Shown: positions 9,801 through 16,554 of the stretch, one piece after another
Position numbering within the stretch: position 1 is the first letter of the stretch
How the letters are laid out: the number at the start of each line of letters is the position of its first letter
Source: a bacterium
GTDB lineage: Bacteria; Spirochaetota; UBA4802; UBA5550
Assembly: GCA_024224995.1 (NCBI GenBank)
Contig: JAAENB010000038.1
Coordinates: forward strand, 1-30,832
Length of the DNA: 30,832 nt
Reading direction: 5' to 3'
Program-made: the position numbers and the translations under genes
The notes under the pieces: generated by a model
Databases searched by the model: none
The model's input: the letters and a program-made list of their open reading frames with translations, nothing else
Told to the model about the DNA's origin: nothing

Positions 9801-11784
9801 CGGGGATGTCCCTCTTCCCGTAACAATTGATAGCATGTATATCTATGACCTGGATAAAAATATTAGTGGTGAACTGATAATTAAAAGCAAGGTCTTAAGT
9901 AAAGCCGGTGATGATATTAATAGTGAGGTCGTGGTTGTTACAAAAGATAATCATGTAATAGAAAGACTGAGCGGGTACGGATTAAAGATCCTTGAGGCCA
10001 GGAAAGAAAAATTTTCACCTGCTGATATTGCGAACATGCCCGGGTTATATAAGAATATATTGCAGGAGGAGCTTAAAAATTATCAAAAAATAATTGGAGA
10101 AACCTTTTCTTATGTATCAATATATCGATATCCCAATTTAATTCAATTACCCAGAGATGAGAGACACGGAATAGAAAAAACAATTTTCAAAGATACGTTA
10201 AAAAAAGTGCTGCGAGAAAATTCCCGGGATACAACAGCGAGAGAAGTTACGCTGGACTGGGAAGACTCGGGAAAACCGGTTATTAATGGGATAGCGAGTG
10301 AGGATATTTTTGTCTCGTTATCACATGATGACGTTTTTTTCTTAACTGTTGTTGGTATGGGGGCCCAGGGATGCGATATTGAACCGATAGAAAAAAGAAG
10401 CCATTCCGATTGGAAAAACCTGCTCGGCTCCGGCAAGAGTATGGAACTGGATAAATTATTACAGGAGGGAGAGGATTTAGATACGGCTGGAACCTGTATC
10501 TGGTCTGCTGTTGAGGCCCTGGTAAAGGCATCAGGTAAAACAGGGATTACTATTTCCTATGTTGATCGTGTAAAAAACGGGTATCGTTTTTCTTCTGTGA
10601 TTGATGAAAAAAAATATACGGTTTTAGCGCTGCCCATAGACCTGCTGCAGCCCTTAAAACGAATAATTGCTTTTATTCCCCATAGCATGGATGTTGATAC
10701 AATTAAGGAAGAAGATACTTCTAAAGAAAAACCGGTCCCTGTTAAGGCTTTTTCAGATGATCTTATACCCAAAGATAATGATGCTTTTACTTATGACGGA
10801 TATGATGAAAAAGGGCGGAAATTTTATCTTCACCGGTTTCGGCTTTCGTTTAGTGACTCAAGCAGTTTTAGACGCAAGTTACCGTTTTCTCTATATGCTT
10901 TTCTAATGGGAAAATTACGAGAAATGCCCATTAAGACCGTAAAGGACAAATTTGTGCAGGATATGGCATCGGGTCAATGGGGTATTGTTACGAATAATTC
11001 AATAGTTAAAATTTCCGGAGAGGCAACGTCTTTTGATCTTATTGAAGGACGAGTGTATACTCCCAGGATGTGGGGGGAGCATGATACATCAGTAGATATG
11101 ATCTATGATTTTTTTAAGATCAGCCCTGATGGTTCAAAAGAGAGAATAGCGTATGCCGATATGGGTACAACCTGGGTTAAAGTTCTTAGCCACGGCACGG
11201 TCGCGAAAAGACCTCTTCCTCCATACCTGCACAACTTAATGAAGTCATTAATCACTAAATATAGCGAGCCCGATCCGGAGATACCATCTCAAATTACCGG
11301 CTTACACTTGCATAATATTATTTTCAACGAAAAAGCAGGACCAAAGATTGAACCGATCTTAGTGGAACAGGATATTAAAACATCATATGAGGATTCAAAT
11401 GTCGTTGGAAATGTTTACTATGCCAATTATTACGCCTGGCAAGGACGCGTATTCGATCTATTTTTATTTACGAAGCTTCCCGATTATTTTAGTGACACGA
11501 CAAAACCACGATACGACCTGTTTTGCATTTCCACGAAAGTAGATCATTTAAGAGAAGCAATGCCGTTCGATACGGTTAAGACAACAATGGCATTAAAAGG
11601 GCTTTATGAAAATGGCGTTAAATTCTATTTCGAATATTTTCGCGTTGAACCGGATGGGACAAAAACCAAACTGGCTATAGGAGAACAGGAATCGGTATGG
11701 ATTAAAATAAATTATGACCCCTATACCATAACTCCTGAAAATTTCCCTCCCGGTGTGTTGGAATTTTTCAAGAGTCAATTATGA
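3817..11784 (+). CDS. Iterative type I PKS of PKSE-like type: KS-AT-3xACP-KR-DH-PPTase-2x hotdog
   Basis: 2655 residues. KS about 12-440: Cys223 in VDGACSSS, His356 in EGHGTGT, His397 in LGHTKAA. AT about 600-870: FPGQGSQ, Ser703 in GHSQGE, His806 in GAFHS. Three ACPs carry LDSIK with Ser1073, Ser1157 and Ser1241 as 4'-phosphopantetheine sites. KR about 1515-1720: TGGAKGI from 1526, Ser1662, Tyr1675. DH about 1780-2080: His1806 in HxxxGxxxxP, Asp1984 in DTLLQ. A Sfp-like PPTase lies at about 2140-2270 (GCDIEP with D2187; WSAVEALVKA with E2233). Two hotdog domains follow: a divergent one at about 2325-2480, and one at about 2515-2650 with NVVGNVYYANYYAWQGR like enediyne thioesterases. VDGACSSS, domain order and fused PPTase match enediyne/polyene PKSE enzymes (family knowledge); triple ACPs recall PUFA synthases. 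All catalytic residues look intact, so the enzyme is probably self-activating and self-releasing. ATG 3832 is an alternative start; neither start has a clear ribosome site. Confidence 0.92.
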   Translation: MWVYTMKDDIKTKHSPIAVIGLGCRYPGSRNPTELWENILTTRQQFREMPNCRLPLSEYYNPDLNFPDTTYGKRAALIDGYSFDWGKKRIPRLTYESTDIAHWLALDVAEYAIHDAGYDRETIPKKNTGVIVGNTLTGEFTRSQGMRLRWPFVRKVFRSVAREKGLSEKNIKEFEHDFEESYKSVFTPITEDFLAGGLSNTIAGRVCNFFDLSGGGYTVDGACSSSLIAVITAARALAENEMDIALAGGVDISLDTFELIGFAKTKALTTGNMTVYDKKGSGFIPGEGCAFIVLKRLEDAISSNDKIYAVINGWGISSDGKGGITAPTAKGQSLALKRAYTRAGYHPSTLHFIEGHGTGTRVGDAVELSGVAMTLQEQGDPGKRFCGMTSLKSILGHTKAAAGIGAFVKAVMAVNRRIIPPTAGCEDPHQFFYEEGKSLYPVMQGEMLNPGQEMRAGVSAMGFGGINSHVTLSSGKTPYDHLCPDIGERALLVSRQKTEIYVLSSDSFDQLIEEAGNLTEMIKGISISELTDLAVELWKNADNDKKLFRAGIIASSLKDLEKDLELLEDMISSNPPSKGQYIKNRENTIWIGNQVKNAKVGFLFPGQGSQKLNMTRCLIERFHWAQSIAEKVSLAFEKNGIENLLEKIYRPVDKLIDKQTTDTWFKELSTVDTAQASVLLSSLIWFEYLKRLKIKPSAVGGHSQGELMAFYSAGAFTREELIDFSAIRGKSMASVSVHGSMVSLKCSLQAVEELLQDIKSYATIANINKPDQVIVSGTIEGVNEVIESAKKKQITTFLLPVSGAFHSKLMEEVSGIILEKATIPKTLKKLKYPLFSSMTGNTIDEGTDLHRHFADQVASRVEFVSMANSMLQECDILLEVGIGEVLSHLTSSFLPGKPCFPVENTVNNDGAFNRVLAVLFVNGISFNWQEIYKNRLVRPFSPASEKEFITNPVERPLFVKKGAAIFSQGNNDLVDDVASSLDLPGNALSEYLSRRRGFISRVMSDIIKADMDTVSGDYEIEDRDIVISNHEKQHENENSIEAILQELAAGLTGFEKENLTSDLRLLDDLNLDSIKAGELVAQTAKALNISEEIDMARFSNSSFREIAKAFQEYAGAAPKDPGNIKEVLFDIVSRLTGFEKENLTSDLRLLDDLNLDSIKAGELVAQSAKALNIPEEIDMARFSNSSLREIAKAFQEYAGPGPKVSGNINELLFDTVTRLTGFDKENLTSDLRLLDDLNLDSIKTGELINGLAKTLNINKEIDTSQFVNSSLHEIMKILESYTNGKNIKAPSSAIKIDAKSGESWVRNFVMKYIEKNRTSFENKDDSAAWSEEKVVIVSEKESGSLNKGFSRYGAAVEFALFNALDPENIHSKNYSEKHIVAIVPEFLNHGSPWEAALKDHIHILYKLVRFVKSGIKSLTVVQLNNRLPEEENAAHGTGTASVSSFAASLHHENPGLKIRIINFSPMLRNTILAEAVINELTLLDTFVSVAYNKDSKRYTSVPILQGQTGYKKRQKSFDPGDLLLVTGGAKGITAECALALAKKTGVAMALLGSSPHPGDADPEENEIAATLKRFHSNSLECRYYQCNITDPEMLEEVSATIRKEMGIVSGIIHGAGINKPRLAGQASLEDALQEVSPKLQGALNLCKIYSRSDLKLFAAFSSIIGVTGMPGNAWYAFSNEALNTVLKEFKDKNAGTDIIALAYAVWGEVGMGHKMGSTHSLARMGIGSIPTEEGVNRFLRLIENDPGAHEVIVTARLGGLDTWQPVLPAKPKASRFLEKIVYFEPGVEVIARAVLNPEYDLYLNDHNFNGSLLLPTVLGLEAMAQAVAYVSGRKGFNALQLEDVSLERPIVVSPDNGIEIQIKAVFIEPEKKDGEIRVKAGIATELSNFNTDHFSAVFVLDEEENNPGVDISLPEPLEIMPVVDLYGWLLFQGPLFRRIKSIYKMTDTEALFSSIRKAGFDAGNGCFRGEEETDFILGDPFFRDTLLQSIQLSVTGDVPLPVTIDSMYIYDLDKNISGELIIKSKVLSKAGDDINSEVVVVTKDNHVIERLSGYGLKILEARKEKFSPADIANMPGLYKNILQEELKNYQKIIGETFSYVSIYRYPNLIQLPRDERHGIEKTIFKDTLKKVLRENSRDTTAREVTLDWEDSGKPVINGIASEDIFVSLSHDDVFFLTVVGMGAQGCDIEPIEKRSHSDWKNLLGSGKSMELDKLLQEGEDLDTAGTCIWSAVEALVKASGKTGITISYVDRVKNGYRFSSVIDEKKYTVLALPIDLLQPLKRIIAFIPHSMDVDTIKEEDTSKEKPVPVKAFSDDLIPKDNDAFTYDGYDEKGRKFYLHRFRLSFSDSSSFRRKLPFSLYAFLMGKLREMPIKTVKDKFVQDMASGQWGIVTNNSIVKISGEATSFDLIEGRVYTPRMWGEHDTSVDMIYDFFKISPDGSKERIAYADMGTTWVKVLSHGTVAKRPLPPYLHNLMKSLITKYSEPDPEIPSQITGLHLHNIIFNEKAGPKIEPILVEQDIKTSYEDSNVVGNVYYANYYAWQGRVFDLFLFTKLPDYFSDTTKPRYDLFCISTKVDHLREAMPFDTVKTTMALKGLYENGVKFYFEYFRVEPDGTKTKLAIGEQESVWIKINYDPYTITPENFPPGVLEFFKSQL
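6967..7650 (+). repeat. Three tandem ACP-encoding repeats with exact 252-nt period
   Basis: The phosphopantetheine serine codons lie at 7033, 7285 and 7537, exactly 252 nt (84 codons) apart. Copies 1 and 2 are nearly identical at DNA level over the whole ACP core, differing at only a few positions, and share their linkers too. Copy 3 keeps the first half (FxKENLTSDLRLLDDLNLDS) but has diverged in the second half. This suggests a recent duplication or ongoing homogenisation of copies 1 and 2. Confidence 0.95.
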
Positions 11785-11790
11785 GGATAT

Positions 11791-12687
11791 ATGAAAAAAT
11801 TACCTTTTAAAAAAATCGATGCCTTTACCACTGGAGTCTCCCCGGGCAACCCGGCCGGGTATATCTCACTGAACAGCCGGGACGAACTGACGGACGCGGA
11901 AATGCTGCAAATTGCCCGGGAGTTAAAAAATTTCGTCAACGAGGTTGGTTTCGCCTGTGTCCTGCCCAACAACAGTATCGCGCTTAAATATTATTCCGCG
12001 GAAAGAGAAGTTGAATTTTGCGGGCATGCCACTATCGCCATTATGTATGATATACTTAAAAATGACGCCAATTTACGGGAACAAAAACAGCTTACTCTGT
12101 ATACCAACAAAGAAAAGCTGGCCGCGCTTAATACCATAAAAGATGAAGATGCTGTTTTTATTTACTCCCCTGCTCCGGAATTTAAAAACCACTCCATTGA
12201 AACCGGCGAACTCCTGCGGGCCCTGGCTATGGATACTTCCCATCTCAATACGAGCCTGCCCGTTTCAGTGGTAAACGCCGGGCTCCATACCCTGCTGGTG
12301 CCTGTCAATTCTCTGGAACAGATCCTTTCTATTGCTCCGGATATCGACAAATTAAAAGAATTCTGCGTAAATAATACTATTGATATAATCGAAGTTTTTA
12401 CGGACGATGTTTTCAACTCCGGGAATAACTACCGGACCCGTGTATTCGCGCCCCGGTTCGGCTACCTGGAAGATCCCGCTACGGGTTCCGGCAACTCGGC
12501 CCTGGGCTATTATTTACGAAAAAACGCTGCCTGGAAAACAGACGCCCTTTCTATTGAACAAAGCAGTCTTAAAGAGAATTATAATCTTGTTAAACTAAAA
12601 GTATCTTACAAGGACGATTCCGGGGAAAGAATACTCTTTGGCGGACCGGCTGTTGTGCGAATAGAAGGCAGTTATTTTTTATATTAA
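11791..12687 (+). CDS. PhzF-family isomerase/epimerase-like protein
   Basis: 298 residues, the usual PhzF length. It opens with KIDAFTTGVSPGNPAG, the family N-terminal signature. Glu51 in FVNEVGFA matches the general acid/base Glu of PhzF. CGHATIA (77-83) and EDPATGSGNS with Asp228 are the other two family motifs, so the two-lobed diaminopimelate-epimerase fold and active site look intact. Known members isomerise small metabolites such as trans-2,3-dihydro-3-hydroxyanthranilate (PhzF), but the family is broad and the substrate cannot be read here. It starts 6 nt after the PKS stop, with GAGGAT overlapping that stop codon as ribosome site, so it is translationally linked to the PKS. A role in tailoring the polyketide product or supplying a precursor is an inference from this context. 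Confidence 0.9.
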   Translation: MKKLPFKKIDAFTTGVSPGNPAGYISLNSRDELTDAEMLQIARELKNFVNEVGFACVLPNNSIALKYYSAEREVEFCGHATIAIMYDILKNDANLREQKQLTLYTNKEKLAALNTIKDEDAVFIYSPAPEFKNHSIETGELLRALAMDTSHLNTSLPVSVVNAGLHTLLVPVNSLEQILSIAPDIDKLKEFCVNNTIDIIEVFTDDVFNSGNNYRTRVFAPRFGYLEDPATGSGNSALGYYLRKNAAWKTDALSIEQSSLKENYNLVKLKVSYKDDSGERILFGGPAVVRIEGSYFLY

Positions 12688-12694
12688 TATATTG

Positions 12695-15600
12695 ATGATA
12701 TACCCAATAAAGAAAACCCTTCTCCTGTTTGCCGGGATTCTCCTGCTCTTCTCTCTTTCATGCACAGGAGAACCCCGGAGGATAAATCCTCCTGCTGCCA
12801 GGGGCGGCATTCTCGATCTGCGCGGCTGGGATCCGGCTGAGGATGGCCCGGTGGAGCTTTCCGGGGAATGGGAGTTTTATTGGAAACAACTGCTGCCCTC
12901 TGTGGAACCGGTATCAAACGGATATATCCGGCTTCCGGGCGATTGGAACGGTTTTATGGTAAACAACCGCGCGCTTCCGGGCGACGGGTATGCCACCTAT
13001 CGACTAACGGTCCTCCTGGGGAAGCCGCACAGTTCCCTGGCTTTTAAATTTTCCTTTTTTGACACGGCCTTTTCTATCTACGTAAACGGAAAAAAAATCA
13101 GCTCCGCCGGAGTTGTGGGCACCAATAAAAAAACATCCGTTCCCGGCTACCGCCCCCATGTTGCCGATTTCCCCCCCGGGGCGGATACCCTGGAAATCCT
13201 GCTCCACGTCTCTAACTTTCACAATAGCAGCGGCGGTTCTCCAAAAACAATACTCCTGGGCAGTGAGCGGGATATTCGGGAGACCAGGGAAAGACTACTG
13301 GCCCTTGAGCTGTTTTTGTTCGGAAGTATTCTCATCATGAGTCTCTATCACCTGGGCCTTTTCCTGCTGAGAAGAAAAGACCGCTCTTCACTGTATTTTA
13401 GTATCTTCTGTTTTTTAATTGCCTTTCGTATTCCCATCGTTGGTGAAAAATATTTTGTTCATTTATTTCCTGCCGCTGATTGGATAATAACTCATAAATT
13501 TGAATTCCTGTCTATTTATTGCTCCCTCCCCGCGTTTGTTCTATTTATTCGCTCTCTCTTCCCGGAGGAATTCAATAAAAAAATTGTTACTACCACACTT
13601 GCAGTGGGAGGCATACTCACGGTAATAATTATAGTTACTTCGCCTGAATTCTATACCCACACTACTCTTGGCTACCAGGGGTTTTCTATCGTTATTTGTC
13701 TTTATATTATTGTTGTTCTTATTCGTGCTCTTAGAAAAAAACGGGAAGGCGCGGGCGCGTTTTTTATAGGGTATATTTTCCTTTTTTCAATGATCCTTCA
13801 CGACTTTCTCTACATCAACCATATTATACACACCGGAGACCTGTTTCCCATTGGCATGTTCATTTTTATTTTTTCCCAGGCATACCTGCTTTCCGTTCGG
13901 TTCTCGAAATCCTTTCACGCGGTGAATACCCTGTCGGGACAATTACAGGAGAAATCCCTTGATCTGGAAGAAAAAAATATCCGGCTCATGGAAATAGATA
14001 AATTAAAAGACGAGTTTCTTTCCAATACCTCTCATGAGCTCCGCACTCCCCTGAACGGGATCATCGGTATTACCGAATCGATCCTTAAAGGCGCTGCCGG
14101 GCCCCTTTCCGGAAAACTCTCGCATAACCTGTCAATAATAACGGCAAGCGGTAGACGCCTTGCCGGGCTGGTCAATGATATTCTCGATTTTACAAAACTG
14201 AAAAACCGGGACATTACTCTGCAATTATCGCCTGTCGATATTCGTTCCGTCACGGCAATCGTTCTGGAACATACGGGGATTCTCGCGGTCACGAAAAGCC
14301 TGGAGCTTATCAATAATGTTCCCGCTGCCACCCCGCTGGTGTATGCCGATGAGAACCGGGTTCAACAGGTGCTTTTTAACCTGCTTGGAAATGCCATTAA
14401 ATTTTCCGAATCGGGCCGCATAACAGTTACTGCTGTTCCACCGATGGCGGAAGAAGGGAGCTCACTCGTTGAAATATTCGTTTCCGACACCGGGATTGGG
14501 ATCCCGGCCAATAAACTGGATACCATCTTTGAATCATTTGAACAGGCCGACGGCGGGATTGCCCGCACGTACGGCGGTACCGGGATTGGCCTGGCTATTG
14601 TTAAACAGCTTGTTGAGCTCCACGGCGGTTCCATCCAGGTCTCCTCAGAAACCGGCAAAGGATCTTCCTTTTCCTTCACGCTCCCGGTGTACAGCAGCCA
14701 GGCTCCGGGTGAACTGCTATCGCACTTACGTTCCCCAAACGATCCCGTGAGCAAACCGCTGCAGCCGGAGAACCGGGACTCCGGAAAAATTCCCCTGTCC
14801 TATACACACGATGTTCCAGCGGAGAATAGAGCGAAGATTCTCATTGTCGACGACGACCCTGTTAATCTCCAGGTTGTGGAAAATTTTCTTGCGGGGGAAG
14901 CATACTCTCTCTTTCGGGCTCATAACGGTATTACCGCCCTGAAAATTATTAAACAGGAGCAGGCACAGAGCAATCACTTTGATTGTATTTTGCTCGATAT
15001 TATGATGCCCGGAATGTCCGGTTACCAGCTGTGCCGTATAATCCGTGAAGAGTATTCCCTGTATTCACTGCCCGTAATGCTTCTTACTGCCAGGAGTTTG
15101 CCGGCGGACATGGTTACGGGCTTTGAAGCCGGGGCCAATGACTTTCTCACCAAACCGATCAACCGGGAAGAACTTCTTTCCAGGATTAAAACCCTGGTTA
15201 CCCTTAAAAAGACTGTTGCGGAACACAAAGAGGCCAAATACAAATTGCTGCAAGACCGGATGAGCCCGCATTTTCTTTTTAACGCCTTAAACACAATTCA
15301 GGCACTCATGTATGAAGATATCCCCCTGGCCGATGATGCCATTGTCAAGCTTGCCGGGAATTACCGCTTTTTAATGGACCAGGCGCTGCATCCGCTTATT
15401 CCCTTTACTGATGAATGGTTCTTTACCCGCAATTACCTCGACCTGGAAAAGATCCAGTTCCACGATACCCTTTCCGTGAATATGAACAAAGAGGGAAGTT
15501 TTACCGGCATTCTCATTCCTCCGCTCATTATTCAACCTCTTGTTGAAAACGCGCTCAAGCACGGTCTCCGGGATATAACAGGCCCTGCTGAGCTTTCCGT

Positions 15601-15835
15601 CTCCGCAGTAAACAACAATGCTGCAATTACCATTGAAGTTATTGACAACGGTGCCGGTCTTAACTCTGATGATATTTATTCCCGTTCCCTGGGTAATATT
15701 TTACAGCGGCTTAAGCATTATTTTGAAAATGTTACTCTCCGCGCAGAGAACAGGGAACATACCAATGGAGTCCGGGTTGTTGTTTCGTTTAATATGAAAA
15801 AAACAATTAAGGAAAAAACAGGTGGAAGTAAATAA
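12695..15835 (+). CDS. 7TM-sensor hybrid kinase with HisKA core, REC and second LytS-type kinase core
   Basis: 1046 residues. Order: hydrophobic signal with Cys (FSLSCTG); jelly-roll sensor containing LDLRGWD and GEWEFYW; seven hydrophobic helices (about 205-405); coiled linker; HisKA with His447 in SHELRTPLNG; HATPase with NLLGNAIKFS, DTGIGIP and GGTGIGLAI; REC with Asp768 in LLDIMMPGMSG and a conserved TKP lysine; and a second kinase of the LytS/YehU type with His859 in SPHFLFNALN, an N box (QPLVENALKHG) and a G box (IDNGAGL). So one chain holds two different kinase cores. The LytTR regulator gene that overlaps its end is the canonical partner of the LytS-type core. The sensor is paralogous to the phosphatase at 1721. 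It lies 7 nt after the PhzF stop, in the same operon. TTG at 12692 is an alternative start one codon upstream; ATG is preferred, but no clear ribosome site is seen for either. Confidence 0.9.
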   Translation: MIYPIKKTLLLFAGILLLFSLSCTGEPRRINPPAARGGILDLRGWDPAEDGPVELSGEWEFYWKQLLPSVEPVSNGYIRLPGDWNGFMVNNRALPGDGYATYRLTVLLGKPHSSLAFKFSFFDTAFSIYVNGKKISSAGVVGTNKKTSVPGYRPHVADFPPGADTLEILLHVSNFHNSSGGSPKTILLGSERDIRETRERLLALELFLFGSILIMSLYHLGLFLLRRKDRSSLYFSIFCFLIAFRIPIVGEKYFVHLFPAADWIITHKFEFLSIYCSLPAFVLFIRSLFPEEFNKKIVTTTLAVGGILTVIIIVTSPEFYTHTTLGYQGFSIVICLYIIVVLIRALRKKREGAGAFFIGYIFLFSMILHDFLYINHIIHTGDLFPIGMFIFIFSQAYLLSVRFSKSFHAVNTLSGQLQEKSLDLEEKNIRLMEIDKLKDEFLSNTSHELRTPLNGIIGITESILKGAAGPLSGKLSHNLSIITASGRRLAGLVNDILDFTKLKNRDITLQLSPVDIRSVTAIVLEHTGILAVTKSLELINNVPAATPLVYADENRVQQVLFNLLGNAIKFSESGRITVTAVPPMAEEGSSLVEIFVSDTGIGIPANKLDTIFESFEQADGGIARTYGGTGIGLAIVKQLVELHGGSIQVSSETGKGSSFSFTLPVYSSQAPGELLSHLRSPNDPVSKPLQPENRDSGKIPLSYTHDVPAENRAKILIVDDDPVNLQVVENFLAGEAYSLFRAHNGITALKIIKQEQAQSNHFDCILLDIMMPGMSGYQLCRIIREEYSLYSLPVMLLTARSLPADMVTGFEAGANDFLTKPINREELLSRIKTLVTLKKTVAEHKEAKYKLLQDRMSPHFLFNALNTIQALMYEDIPLADDAIVKLAGNYRFLMDQALHPLIPFTDEWFFTRNYLDLEKIQFHDTLSVNMNKEGSFTGILIPPLIIQPLVENALKHGLRDITGPAELSVSAVNNNAAITIEVIDNGAGLNSDDIYSRSLGNILQRLKHYFENVTLRAENREHTNGVRVVVSFNMKKTIKEKTGGSK

Positions 15836-16550
15836 AAAATACAAGATCTTTATTGCAGAAGATATGGCTCCGGCACGGAAACGGGTCCGGAAACTGGCCG
15901 CAGCCCGGTTGGAACTGGAACCGGCTGATGCGGCGAAAAACGGCGAAGAAGCAATGCGGATGCTTTTGTCGAAAAACTACGACCTGCTGCTGCTCGATAT
16001 CCAGCTGCCGGTTATTTCCGGGATCGAGATCGTTGAAAGACTTGAACAGGTTCCGTATGTTATCTTTATTACCGCGTACGACCGGTACGCGGTAAAAGCC
16101 TTTGAGCTGGGCGCCATTGATTACCTGTTAAAACCCTTCTCTGTTGAGCGGTTTAACCAGGCTATTGACCGGTTTCTTGACACTAAAACGACCAGCCGCA
16201 ACCCTCAGCTGCCGCTGCACAATCATTCTCTCACTTTCAAAGAAAAAAGAATACAGTTTGTGCTCCCCTTTACGGATATTATCTATATCTCTTCCAGCGG
16301 AAAAAAAAATATTATCCACACGGAAAAAAAAGACTTCCAAACATCAGGGATGATCAAACATATTGAAGTCAAACTCCCCCCTGGTATATTTGTACGCGTT
16401 CACAAGCAGTTTATCGTCAATATTCATTTTGTCGTTAGCATCAAACATGATGTTGGCGGGCAATATATCGCGATCATTAAAGACAGCGACGAAAGCGTTG
16501 TGCCGGTGGGCAGAACCTTCCTTGACAGGCTCAAAGAAAAACTGGTTTAA
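15822..16550 (+). CDS. LytTR-family response regulator
   Basis: 242 residues from a GTG start inside the last codons of the kinase gene (14-nt overlap), with AAGGA about 7 nt upstream, so translation is coupled. The REC domain (about 6-122) has the acidic pair near the N-terminus (AEDMAPAR), Asp59 in LLLLDIQLP as phosphoacceptor and Lys in LLKPFS. The C-terminal LytTR DNA-binding domain (about 140-240) shows the family pattern with FVRVHKQFIVNIHFV and a final VPVGRTFLDRLKEKL. LytTR regulators bind direct repeats upstream of targets; no obvious pair was identified near the PKS promoter by eye. As last gene of the operon it may feed back on the operon or control distant genes. It converges with the serine dehydratase gene, stop codons 4 nt apart, and no terminator is visible in between. 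Confidence 0.92.
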   Translation: MEVNKKYKIFIAEDMAPARKRVRKLAAARLELEPADAAKNGEEAMRMLLSKNYDLLLLDIQLPVISGIEIVERLEQVPYVIFITAYDRYAVKAFELGAIDYLLKPFSVERFNQAIDRFLDTKTTSRNPQLPLHNHSLTFKEKRIQFVLPFTDIIYISSSGKKNIIHTEKKDFQTSGMIKHIEVKLPPGIFVRVHKQFIVNIHFVVSIKHDVGGQYIAIIKDSDESVVPVGRTFLDRLKEKLV

Positions 16551-16554
16551 AAGT

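Noticed and set aside
3817..11784. Calling the cluster an enediyne biosynthesis locus
   Set aside because: Only the synthase resembles the enediyne group; the accessory cassette is absent, and the same type of synthase also makes polyenes.
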